Notes under the pieces: model-generated | Databases searched by the model: none | Told to the model about the DNA's origin: nothing | What the model saw: the letters and a program-made list of their open reading frames with translations, nothing else | Assembly: GCA_031547885.1 (NCBI GenBank) | Contig: JAVBRO010000018.1 | Span: forward strand, 42,262-106,261 | Direction: 5' to 3' | From: UBA940 sp031547885 | Lineage (GTDB): Bacteria; Bacteroidota; Bacteroidia; Bacteroidales; Rikenellaceae | DNA length: 64,000 nucleotides | Part shown: positions 52,970 to 59,998 of the stretch, in pieces | How the letters are laid out: every line of letters starts with the position of its first letter | Numbering within the stretch: the first letter of the stretch is position 1 | Made by a program: the position numbers and the translations under genes

Positions 52970-52999
52970 CAAATATAGTTGATTTATTGGGATTTCAAA
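52970..52999 (-). promoter_or_regulatory. Consensus promoter facing the left junction
   Basis: On the minus strand TTTG (complement of 52996-52999), an 18-base spacer and TATATTTG (complement of 52970-52977). Transcription would start near 52963, cross the tRNA-tail scar and stop at the terminator at 52761-52795. No ORF lies in that stretch, so a short untranslated RNA of about 190 nt is predicted. Confidence 0.6.
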
Positions 53000-53099
53000 C
53001 ATGATTTTGTAGGTTGAGTTCGGAAGTTTAATGCAGGCCGGTGGTTGTGTCGTTTTGAGGTTCGATTTATGATCCCGCAGGCAGCTCAGTACACCTCTT

Positions 53100-53441
53100 C
53101 TATTTCATTACAAGCCTCCGCTTCTTGGCCGAGTAGTTGGCAAGCTCTTGCAGATGCTCATCCTTACTCCGAATAATCCCGTTCCGAATCATCCTCTTGA
53201 TCTCGCCAAAGGTGTAATAGTATTTCCCATGAACCACGGAATACGAAATCTCCATGGCTGTCCTCAATCTCTGCAAAGTCCGCTGGCTTATCTGGAGGTA
53301 TTCACACACCTCCGCCGAATCGAGCGTTACCTCGTCGGCGTTACTCATATCTGTTTTCTGCGAACTGATATACTCGAAGATTGCGTTGACCTTCTCTGCC
53401 AGTTCCCTATATGCTTGCGATTCGATGGTTAAAACCTCCAT
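53100..53441 (-). CDS. Helix-turn-helix DNA-binding protein of the integrative element
   Basis: A 113-residue protein from the ATG at 53441 (MEVLTIESQAYRELAEK), preceded by AAAGAGG seven bases upstream; the frame to 53459 needs a TTG start. The N-terminal part is a helical segment (AYRELAEKVNAIFEYIS). The second half has the MerR/excisionase-like HTH: LDSAEVCEYLQISQRTLQRLRTA, then YYYTFGEIKRMI. This type is common in Bacteroidetes conjugative and mobilisable elements and may control excision or cargo genes. It is divergent from the cargo operon, and the 190-bp gap between them holds the cargo promoter. Confidence 0.8.
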   Translation of the reverse strand: MEVLTIESQAYRELAEKVNAIFEYISSQKTDMSNADEVTLDSAEVCEYLQISQRTLQRLRTAMEISYSVVHGKYYYTFGEIKRMIRNGIIRSKDEHLQELANYSAKKRRLVMK

Positions 53442-53566
53442 TATAATCCTCTTTCGCAAAGAATAGGGAGTTTCTGCATTGTTTGGTTGAGATAAAAAAT
53501 GTACTTGCCAACGTTTTGGCGTGAAATTTGAACGTTATACAAAACCAAAAGAAAATTAGCAGTTGG

Positions 53567-53597
53567 TTGTGAAACAGACGGAAATTTACTATATTTG
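53567..53597 (+). promoter_or_regulatory. Consensus promoter of the cargo operon
   Basis: TTG at 53567-53569, a 20-base spacer, and TATATTTG at 53590-53597, a near-perfect Bacteroidetes housekeeping promoter. Transcription would begin about 53604, some 26 bases before the ATG of the 109-aa gene. The inverted pair GCCAACGTTTTGGC at 53507-53520 lies 47 bases upstream of the -33 and may be an operator. Confidence 0.68.
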
Positions 53598-53629
53598 TGA
53601 ATTAATTATGCATAAACTACGTTGATAAG

Positions 53630-53959
53630 ATGTGCTATGTACTGACAGCGGAAGAAATCCTGCTCAATTATTTTGCCGAGCAGAATGAAGTAACAAAGAT
53701 CTCTTTCCAGGAGCTAGGCGAGATTTCGTGCCGTATTGTGCGTAGATGCAACAACAGTATAATTACGAGCATTACCGTAGAAGAGATTAGGTCTGCTGCT
53801 TATCGGCGTTCAGCTTTCATGAAGGTTGAGGACGCATCTGTAGTACTGATAGATAGATCATTTACGAAATACATCAGCATCTATAATAGAGGGATACCGG
53901 AGAGAGTGAAGAGCCGATGCATAGAAATATGTAGAGACTATGCCCCTAAGCACGGATAA
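53630..53959 (+). CDS. Unknown 109-residue protein, first gene of the cargo operon
   Basis: A small acidic/basic mixed protein beginning MCYVLTAEEILLNYFAEQNEV, with the hydrophobic stretch VVLIDRSFTKYISIYN and a helical tail ending CRDYAPKHG. I see no signal, no membrane helix and no known motif; it looks like a small alpha/beta domain. It overlaps the start of the HD gene by 20 bases in another frame, so the two are translationally coupled and very likely work together. Possible roles are a regulator, inhibitor or sensor for the HD enzyme. The family is not recognised. Confidence 0.6.
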   Translation: MCYVLTAEEILLNYFAEQNEVTKISFQELGEISCRIVRRCNNSIITSITVEEIRSAAYRRSAFMKVEDASVVLIDRSFTKYISIYNRGIPERVKSRCIEICRDYAPKHG

Positions 53960-56054
53960 GAAAATTTTTGAAGATTCAGTACACGGACATATTGCAATTC
54001 CTCGCAACTACTGTAAGTACCTAATCGACACAATCATATTCCAGCGATTACGCCGCGTAGAACAGACCTCTATGCGGCCTATTTTTCCGTCTGCTCATCA
54101 CGATCGGTTCATACACTCTTTGGGGGTATTTCATGTGGGGAGTGAACTTTTTAAGCACTTACGTGCAAACACCCAAGCATTTGAACCAGCACAATACAAC
54201 GCGGTTAATGACTTAGAACATCCTCATTTTGCAAAATTTCATACATCCATAGGCATATGGGATCTGCTACAAGAAACTTATCAAGCAGCCTGTCTTCTTC
54301 ATGATTGTGGGCATGCTCCTTTTTCGCACACTTTCGAGAAGTTCTACAAAGACGAGAACAGTGCCCAAGAAGGAGATCCTCTAACAATCCCAATCTACAA
54401 AGATCTGATTAAGGAATACGAAGATTGCGTCAAAGAGCTTCCTTTGGGCAAGAGTGAAGCTCAACAGATTGTTAATGCATTCAAGCGCGATTTGGCTAAC
54501 TGCAAGCCAGCACCACATGAGGTTGCCAGCGCTTGGTTGATGTTGCATTCCCGCGGATTTCGCAGAGCAGTTATTGATCATATCAAGGCCGATCCATTGC
54601 TTGCTGCCAGGATGATCATAGGGTGCAGATATCGTGATGCAAGTCAGAGCGATAGAGACTCCTCTGTCCTTACGGAACAAATTCTCAATTGCTTTATCTC
54701 AATGCTCAATGGTCATGAGATTGATGCAGACCGCCTTGATTATGCTGCACGCGACCAATGGGCCACTGGGTTACATACTACCCAAGTTAATCTTGAACGA
54801 TTATTTTCGTCGATTTTTATCACTAATCATGAGGGTAAATTTATAGTTTGTTTTAAGAAGCAAGGTGTTACTGAGCTACAGGTATTACTCGACGCTAAAA
54901 ATTACACTGCCTTCTGGATATTCAGCCATCACAAGATAAAATACCATGAAGACCTGCTTGTTAAAGCGGTAGAGCGGTTGGCTATTCTACTTCAGGGGGA
55001 TAAAATAATACAAGAGTACCAAACGTACAAAAACGAACAACGAACTCTTACTGGAGCGACAGAAGAAGAGGTTGCAAGAGCAGTTGAACTAAAAGAAAAA
55101 TGTGACAGTATAGGAAACACGGCACTATGCAACTTATTCGACTATCGCCGACTCGTCGATAAAAAAGAGTACGTCTATATATTGGACAAAAAGGAACAAT
55201 CCGAATCGCTCTATCTAATGAGCGATGATGACATCATTCATCTTTTGAAAAAGTACTTCTGCGCTGAACGTAAATTCAAAAATGGAGAGTTGCGAAAGTT
55301 CATCAAGGAAGCTCCATATGCATTAGAGTGGTTCTCTCGGGATCAGGAAATGATTCCGTTATGGAAATCCTATTCTGAGTACAACGCGCTTTATTTGCGT
55401 GGTTTTGCACTTGAAGTGCAAGCCTTGGCGCGATTCAAAGTATGTTTATGTGAGGAGACGGCGAAGCGCAAGAAAAGTAGCGAACAATCCGGACTCGCAG
55501 AGGAGCCAATTTCTACAATAGATTGCCGCAATTGGCTTGATTCAGATCCTGAGTTGAAAAAAATCTTGGGAAAGATCACGCGAGATCCTTGTGTGAAGGA
55601 AGTAATTAAGCGCTACGCAAACTACATTGACGGTGCAACTTCATCGCCGCATGATGTGCTCAAAGAGATTCATGAAGATATAGATAGAGCTATTGCATAT
55701 TTCTCCGAAAGCGGGGTTATTCAAGACGTATTATTGAAAATTGCCCATGAGGTCATCGAGCACTTCGGCAATGAGGGATACCATGTCAATCCTGGTGCGA
55801 TTAAGCAAATAAAAGTCGACAATCTCAGCATGAAAGAGATTGCAGCTGATTCAGTCTATGTCGAGATCAAAAAACAACCATACTGTTATACCGAGTTAAA
55901 TATACCGCAACGTAGTCGGCGCGGAGATTACAACTTCCCTTATTTTTATATGCCCAAAGCTTCTACCAGCAGAGGGGATGATTTAGATGCTAGAAAATAT
56001 AGTACACATTTCTTAGAGCTGCTCAAAACCTATCCCCATCCAATATGGGAGTAG
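53940..56054 (+). CDS. SAMHD1-like HD-domain phosphohydrolase (probable dNTP triphosphohydrolase)
   Basis: A 704-residue protein. The first 300 residues are close to the SAMHD1/dGTPase fold. They show IFEDSVHGHIAIP and IIFQRLRRVEQT, then the catalytic HD set: H59 in FIHSLGVFH, H121-D122 in CLLHDCGHAPFSH, and D262/D264 in NGHEIDADRLDYAARD. The same order and spacing hold in human SAMHD1 (HSLGV, HDLGHGPFSH, DVDKWDYFARD). Such enzymes cut dNTPs to nucleoside plus triphosphate. The C-terminal 350 residues are helical and of unknown function. Bacterial dNTPases can defend against phage by depleting dNTPs, which I infer here from location on a mobile element. Confidence 0.86.
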   Translation: MPLSTDKKIFEDSVHGHIAIPRNYCKYLIDTIIFQRLRRVEQTSMRPIFPSAHHDRFIHSLGVFHVGSELFKHLRANTQAFEPAQYNAVNDLEHPHFAKFHTSIGIWDLLQETYQAACLLHDCGHAPFSHTFEKFYKDENSAQEGDPLTIPIYKDLIKEYEDCVKELPLGKSEAQQIVNAFKRDLANCKPAPHEVASAWLMLHSRGFRRAVIDHIKADPLLAARMIIGCRYRDASQSDRDSSVLTEQILNCFISMLNGHEIDADRLDYAARDQWATGLHTTQVNLERLFSSIFITNHEGKFIVCFKKQGVTELQVLLDAKNYTAFWIFSHHKIKYHEDLLVKAVERLAILLQGDKIIQEYQTYKNEQRTLTGATEEEVARAVELKEKCDSIGNTALCNLFDYRRLVDKKEYVYILDKKEQSESLYLMSDDDIIHLLKKYFCAERKFKNGELRKFIKEAPYALEWFSRDQEMIPLWKSYSEYNALYLRGFALEVQALARFKVCLCEETAKRKKSSEQSGLAEEPISTIDCRNWLDSDPELKKILGKITRDPCVKEVIKRYANYIDGATSSPHDVLKEIHEDIDRAIAYFSESGVIQDVLLKIAHEVIEHFGNEGYHVNPGAIKQIKVDNLSMKEIAADSVYVEIKKQPYCYTELNIPQRSRRGDYNFPYFYMPKASTSRGDDLDARKYSTHFLELLKTYPHPIWE

Positions 56055-56514
56055 GCTTACTCGCCATAAGGAATTTCCAAGTTACTTCCTTATTTTTGAT
56101 AAAATATCCCCTATTGCAATCTTCCGGCCTTGGTCGAAGTCGCTAAAATATTTCCACGTCGTCACATACTGGTATACCCTAATCCTTTAGGGCAAACTAT
56201 CAAATATTTGTGTTTTCAGTATATTTGTATTAACGAATCCCTTTTTGTCTATCCTTCAGCTTGACTAGCCGATTTATAATGCCAAGGCTATTTGAGTCTC
56301 ATCATTATTTGTTTGAGAGACGGGAGCAGCCTTTTTATAAACAATGGATTTCTTTGCATTCCTTTTCCTCAGCTTGAAATTTATCGGATTCCAATTAGAA
56401 ATTTCCGGTAATTTCAAGTTAGGACTAATGAAATATTAAATCAGATAGTAGAAAGATCTACTGGAAATTCCACTCTAAATTGAAGAAGTAGTTCACTAAT
56501 TATAAAGCTCTAAT
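56055..56514. other. 460-bp AT-rich gap without a gene
   Basis: No ORF with a credible start is present, and no clear hairpin with a T-run follows the HD gene. The sequence between the cargo and the broken HTH gene is AT-rich and holds several short repeats of TTAGAAATTT and GGAATTTCC type around 56380-56475. I see no attachment-like motif in it. Confidence 0.3.
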
Positions 56515-56757
56515 TTAAGGAGTTTTGAGACAAAGGGAGATGCTGTTTAGCGTGCTCTTAGGTATCCTCGTTATTTCAGAGGCTTCATCTATATCCACAA
56601 TCGTTCGTTTCATGTTCGTGGGAGGTCGCAAGTTCTCCACCATTGCCTTGAGCCTGTCTACTTCTTGAATGAGATAAGTTACTGCTGCGGGCAACTTATC
56701 GTAAGTAATAGGCTCACGGCTCTCCATTTGGTTCTCATTCTTGCTTTGGGAAGCCAT
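56515..56757 (-). pseudogene. Truncated paralogue of the neighbouring excisionase-like protein
   Basis: From the ATG at 56757 (or 56763, overlapping the end of the upstream gene) about 80 residues remain. Residues resemble the upstream protein segment by segment: PAAVTYLIQEVDRLKAMVENLRPP against PEAIAYLIQEVESLKEIIATLQPP, and VDIDEASEITRIPKSTL against IDIDEACEMLKLAKSTV. It then diverges and stops (NSISLCLKTP), losing the second helix and wing (the RLASNGGIPVSKRGKKLYF part). It is a tandem duplicate that has decayed. Confidence 0.7.
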
Positions 56758-57119
56758 TACCATTTTGCGTATTTGGGTTTCCGCTTAATTCCTTCGCGCA
56801 ACTGCTTCTCTATCTCCTCCTTCGTTTGGTAGACATTTCTGCCGCCATCAATCCACTCTCGTAACTCGGCTTCATTAAAATAGAGCTTTTTGCCCCGTTT
56901 GGATACGGGGATGCCTCCATTACTGGCAAGCCTATAAACTGTGGATTTTGCCAGCTTCAGCATTTCGCAGGCTTCATCGATGTCTATATACTTTTGTTCG
57001 TCCTCCGCCGGCGGCTGGAGAGTTGCGATTATCTCTTTGAGGCTTTCGACCTCCTGGATCAGATAAGCTATCGCTTCCGGCAGATTATTATGGGTAACTT
57101 CTTGGGATCTCTTAAACAT
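56757..57119 (-). CDS. Excisionase-like helix-turn-helix protein
   Basis: A 120-residue protein. A helical N-terminal part (EAIAYLIQEVESLKEIIATLQPPAEDE, in the style of a coiled coil) leads to an HTH_17-type DNA-binding domain: YIDIDEACEMLKLAKSTVYRLAS, then GIPVSKRGKKLYFNEAELREWI. Such proteins accompany Bacteroidetes integrases and act as recombination directionality factors or regulators. It lies 43 bases downstream of the integrase on the same strand, so the two may be co-transcribed. The final GIKRKPKYAKW tail overlaps the start of the truncated paralogue. Confidence 0.84.
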   Translation of the reverse strand: MFKRSQEVTHNNLPEAIAYLIQEVESLKEIIATLQPPAEDEQKYIDIDEACEMLKLAKSTVYRLASNGGIPVSKRGKKLYFNEAELREWIDGGRNVYQTKEEIEKQLREGIKRKPKYAKW

Positions 57120-57162
57120 GGCTCTTTCGATTGTATTGTGAGTAAAGATAATGACTTATTCT

Positions 57163-58380
57163 TTATGACGGTAGTGTGTACTTGATTTTCTCGGCCAAGG
57201 CATCCATATCGGCGCCGACTTTCTCGTTGAGCATCTTGGCGTAAATCTGGGTAGTGCTGATTTTCGTATGGCCGAGCATTTTGCTTAGGGACTCGATGGA
57301 GACGCCGTTGGCCAGCGCGACGGTCGTCGCGAACGTATGCCTGGCCAGGTGCGACGTGACGCGCTTCTCGATACCGCAGATGCCGGCCAGTTCTTTCAAG
57401 TATTGGTTGTACTTGGCATTACTCATCACCGGCAACAGACGATTGCCGTCACGCTTGGGTTCGTACTTGTGGAGGATTTGGATCGGCAGGTCGAGAAGTT
57501 TGATCGCGGCCTGGACGCCGGTCTTGATTCGGTCTTTGAGAATCCACTGACCGTTGTCGAAACCAGTGATCAGGTCTTCGGTGGTCAGGGTGGCGACGCC
57601 CGAATAATCGAGACCGGTCATACAGCAGAAGACGAAGATGTCGCGGACCTTTTCTAAACGCTCCGAAGTCGGCTTGTAGTTGATCAGACGTTCAAGTTCT
57701 TCATGCGTCAGGTATCCGCGGTCTTTCTTCTTTTTCTTGAGTTTGAAATCGCCGAACGGGTCGATCTTGATTAGGCCGTTCTTCCTAGCGATAGTCATAA
57801 TGCGTTTGAAGATTCGCATCAGCTTCTCGGCAGAGTTGGTGTCAAGCTTGTAATCTACGCGAAGGAAATTCTCGAAATCCATCACGAAGTCAAGGTTGAC
57901 CCGGTATAGAGGAATATCTTCCGCCCGCTTCTTGACGCGGAGGAATTCTGCAAGCCGACGGTATGTAAGATCGTACTTATTGAACGTCGATTGGGCGATG
58001 TCGATGCCGATCAACTTCTCATGCCGGTCGTTAAATGCGGCGAAGACTTTCAGCAAGGTGTCGTTCCTTACATCGAAACCCAGAAAGGCATCGCGTACTT
58101 GCGCGGCAGTAGTTGGTTCACCGTACCGGGTCAGTTCATTGAACTTCGTTGTCAGTTGGCCGGTAACTGTGTTGATGATGGAGTTGATCTCAAGAGCTTC
58201 CGGCGACCGGCCCACGGCCCGTCCTTGTTTCGGGTCCCAGATTTTCGGATTGACATCTTGCTTGATGCTGAATTGGACGGGCTCGCCGTCGATTGTCAGG
58301 CGCACTTGAATTGGGACTTTCCCATCGCGCTTGACACATTTCCCCTTAACGAAGAAGAGGATTCGAAATGTGCTTTTCAT
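57163..58380 (-). CDS. int: Tyrosine recombinase (integrase) of the element
   Basis: About 405 residues from the ATG at 58380 (MKSTFRILFFVKGKC); the frame to 58386 starts with GTG. An N-terminal arm-binding region is followed by a SAM-like core-binding domain (about 105-205) and the catalytic domain (about 215-400). Catalytic residues visible are H-x-x-R in SHLARHTFATT, His in KMLGHTKIST and Tyr in TQIYAKML. The first catalytic Arg seems replaced (MTGLDYSGVATL), as in the CTnDOT-type integrases of Bacteroidetes. It lies next to the right repeat at 58764-58780, the expected place for an integrase that recombines at its own end. Confidence 0.93.
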   Translation of the reverse strand: MKSTFRILFFVKGKCVKRDGKVPIQVRLTIDGEPVQFSIKQDVNPKIWDPKQGRAVGRSPEALEINSIINTVTGQLTTKFNELTRYGEPTTAAQVRDAFLGFDVRNDTLLKVFAAFNDRHEKLIGIDIAQSTFNKYDLTYRRLAEFLRVKKRAEDIPLYRVNLDFVMDFENFLRVDYKLDTNSAEKLMRIFKRIMTIARKNGLIKIDPFGDFKLKKKKKDRGYLTHEELERLINYKPTSERLEKVRDIFVFCCMTGLDYSGVATLTTEDLITGFDNGQWILKDRIKTGVQAAIKLLDLPIQILHKYEPKRDGNRLLPVMSNAKYNQYLKELAGICGIEKRVTSHLARHTFATTVALANGVSIESLSKMLGHTKISTTQIYAKMLNEKVGADMDALAEKIKYTLPS

Positions 58381-58694
58381 AGACACTGGTTAAAGGGTTA
58401 TCACTAAGGAATAGTGGCCCCTAAACCGCTTGGTTTAGTAAAGCGTTGCCAAATCGAGACATTTTTAAGACAAAGTGGAAAAGGGCAAAATTAATGGAGC
58501 GCGACTTTGGCGAAAATGCCGCCGTAGGTTCGACTCCACTTTGACGCCGCGAGATTCGGATTTTCTCGAATCGTTGCCATTTTCGGTCAAAATCGTTGCC
58601 CCTTTTTGCATGAAGCAGGCAGTGGCAACGAATTTAACCACGAAAACTGTCCTTTTCTGTCTTTTGGATGTCCCTTTCTGGCTTGGAGAGGGAT
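58381..58694. other. Upstream region of the integrase, no gene
   Basis: A 314-bp stretch between the integrase start and the right-end terminator. It includes a tRNA T-arm-like GGTTCGACTCC around 58528-58538, on the plus strand. The 85-codon ORF on the minus strand here has no known motif and no clear RBS. The integrase promoter must lie here, but no strong TAnnTTTG pair was seen. Confidence 0.3.
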
Positions 58695-58730
58695 AAAGAA
58701 AACCCCCTGGAAGTGTTTCCAAGGGGTCTT
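58695..58730 (-). terminator. Intrinsic terminator at the right junction
   Basis: CCCCCTGGAA (58703-58712) pairs with TTCCAAGGGG (58717-58726) around a 4-nt loop, with one G.T pair; on the minus strand it is followed by GTTTTCTTT. It lies 34 bases after the tRNA-Gly tail, as the terminator at 52761-52795 does on the left. Confidence 0.78.
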
Positions 58731-58764
58731 TGTCATTTTGTTGTCGTCTTCTGGCTGACTGCTT

Positions 58765-58804
58765 GAGCGGAAAACGAGACTCGAACTTATTTGAGCTATT
58801 CCGT
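58765..58804 (-). pseudogene. Shrunken tRNA-Gly remnant at the right junction
   Basis: On the minus strand, ACGGAATAGCTCA is joined to AGTTCGAGTCTCGTTTTCCGCTC. The first part matches the 5' end (acceptor and D-arm start) and the second the T-arm and 3' acceptor of tRNA-Gly (usual GCGGAAATAGCTCA... and ...GCGAGTTCGAGTCTCGTTTTCCGCTC, from memory). The anticodon, variable and most D-loop positions are missing: about 40 of the usual 73-76 bases remain. It still lies between a consensus promoter (58896-58926) and a terminator (58695-58730). Confidence 0.65.
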
Positions 58805-58895
58805 TATATTTCAGTACACTTGGACTCCGATGATCTGTCCTTGGTCATGATTAAGCACTTTACATCCTAATACAACCGACGACTTTACTACAACA

Positions 58896-58926
58896 CAAAT
58901 ATAGCAATAAATCGTGTAATAACAAA
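58896..58926 (-). promoter_or_regulatory. Consensus promoter upstream of the tRNA-Gly remnant
   Basis: On the minus strand TTTTG (complement of 58923-58927), a 19-base spacer and TATATTTG (complement of 58896-58903). It is the best promoter match in the window. The transcript would start near 58889 and run through the remnant to the terminator at 58695-58730, a length of about 190 nt. Confidence 0.65.
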
Positions 58927-59059
58927 ATCATCCTCGCAAAATTCACTATAAAAAGCAGTTATGCTGGAGGCAACCCAATTATTACTTCAAAGGGTTCACA
59001 TAATTATCGTCCAATAGTTTTATTATATCGGATCCTCCCCTTCCGGCGGGGAAAAGCAG

Positions 59060-59863
59060 ATGATACGGTTCATAACCGGCAAGCTCGATGAACTTGGCGT
59101 CGCGTATACTGTCGACACTTACGGCAATATTTACGCGGTCAAAGGCAATGCCCGCAGCTATCCGTGCGTGGTTGCACATACTGATGAAGTTCACACTCGC
59201 AGGGGTAATGGATTCATGGCGGTCGACGTTCGCGGAGAGATCATACTCGGCTATGATAAGAACACGAAAAAGCTGACCGGCATCGGGGCCGACGACAAGA
59301 ACGGCATATGGATATGCCTGAAATGCCTCGCCAAGTTCCGCATTATGAAATGCGTGTTCTTTACCGGCGAAGAAACCGGATGCCTGGGCAGCAATCGTGC
59401 GGATATGGGCTTCTTCGAGGATTGTCGGTTCGTGCTTCAATGCGACCGGAAAGGGAACAGCGACCTGATCACGAGCATTTCAGGCACCGGGCTTTGTTCA
59501 CGAGAGTTCCTTCTATCCGTTTCCCCGAAAAAACACGGCTACAAGCAAACAGAGGGCTTGCCGACCGACATCTATACCCTCAAGCGGCGCGGGCTGGACG
59601 TTTCATGTGTCAATATCTCCTGCGGCTACTACAACCCGCACACCAGCGAGGAATACACGGTCATCGAAGACCTGCACAAATGCCTGCACTTCGTCTACCA
59701 TATCGTCTGGAACTGCCGGAAAATCTATAGCCACAGCTACTCCCCTCCCCAACCGGCATACTCGCGCTATAATAACGGCTATGGCTGGGGGCACAGTCGC
59801 TATTTCGACGATGCCGAAGACGACCTATTTTCCCTATACGGTGGTTATGGCAACGCCCGCTAA
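59060..59863 (+). CDS. M20/M28/M42-like zinc peptidase, N-terminus apparently interrupted
   Basis: A 267-residue product from the ATG at 59060 (MIRFITGKLDELGVAYTVDTYGNIYAVKG). Metal-ligand motifs are VVAHTDEVHT, GADDKNGIWI and FFTGEETGCLGS, as in co-catalytic aminopeptidases. The C-terminus ends in an unusual Tyr/Ser-rich tail (YSPPQPAYSRYNNGYGWG). The same frame extends 33 codons upstream to an ATG at 58961, but contains a TAG at 59015-59017. That extension includes SSPSGGEKQ, which resembles the normal start of such peptidases (SPSGxE). The gene may therefore be a pseudogene or use a shortened start. Confidence 0.68.
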   Translation: MIRFITGKLDELGVAYTVDTYGNIYAVKGNARSYPCVVAHTDEVHTRRGNGFMAVDVRGEIILGYDKNTKKLTGIGADDKNGIWICLKCLAKFRIMKCVFFTGEETGCLGSNRADMGFFEDCRFVLQCDRKGNSDLITSISGTGLCSREFLLSVSPKKHGYKQTEGLPTDIYTLKRRGLDVSCVNISCGYYNPHTSEEYTVIEDLHKCLHFVYHIVWNCRKIYSHSYSPPQPAYSRYNNGYGWGHSRYFDDAEDDLFSLYGGYGNAR

Positions 59864-59964
59864 TACCATTTTATACGATAAAATCTTGCACAAATCTGCA
59901 TCGGTTCGGGGAAACAACGTAAGTATAATGCAGATAAAAAGAGGGCCCAATGGCAAAATATCAT

Positions 59965-59972
59965 TATCTTTG
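59965..59972 (+). promoter_or_regulatory. Candidate -7 element for the Fic gene
   Basis: TATCTTTG lies 26 bases before the ATG at 59999 and fits TAnnTTTG; no good -33 at the right distance is visible. Confidence 0.4.
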
Positions 59973-59998
59973 TAAATACGGAAAACGATAGAAAATAG

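Larger units (their letters stand above)
52829..58780. mobile_element. 5.95-kb integrative element targeted to tRNA-Gly
   Basis: The 17-mer TGAGCGGAAAACGAGAC occurs as a direct repeat at 52829-52845 and 58764-58780. Its complement (GTCTCGTTTTCCGCTCA) is the 3' end of the acceptor/T-arm of the common bacterial tRNA-Gly(GCC). Between the copies lie a tyrosine integrase next to the right end (57163-58380), two HTH genes beside it, another HTH protein at the left, and a promoter-driven two-gene cargo. Base composition is more AT-rich than the flanking PUL genes. An element of this size with no conjugation genes would need help to move between cells. Confidence 0.7.

Noticed and set aside
52829..52999. 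A tmRNA or 6S-like RNA at the left junction
   Set aside because: No tmRNA tag frame and no 6S-type long bulged hairpin; only the tRNA-Gly tail is recognisable.
58465..58722. 85-codon ORF on the minus strand upstream of the integrase
   Set aside because: No recognised motif, no clear ribosome binding site, and it runs into the junction terminator; likely spurious.
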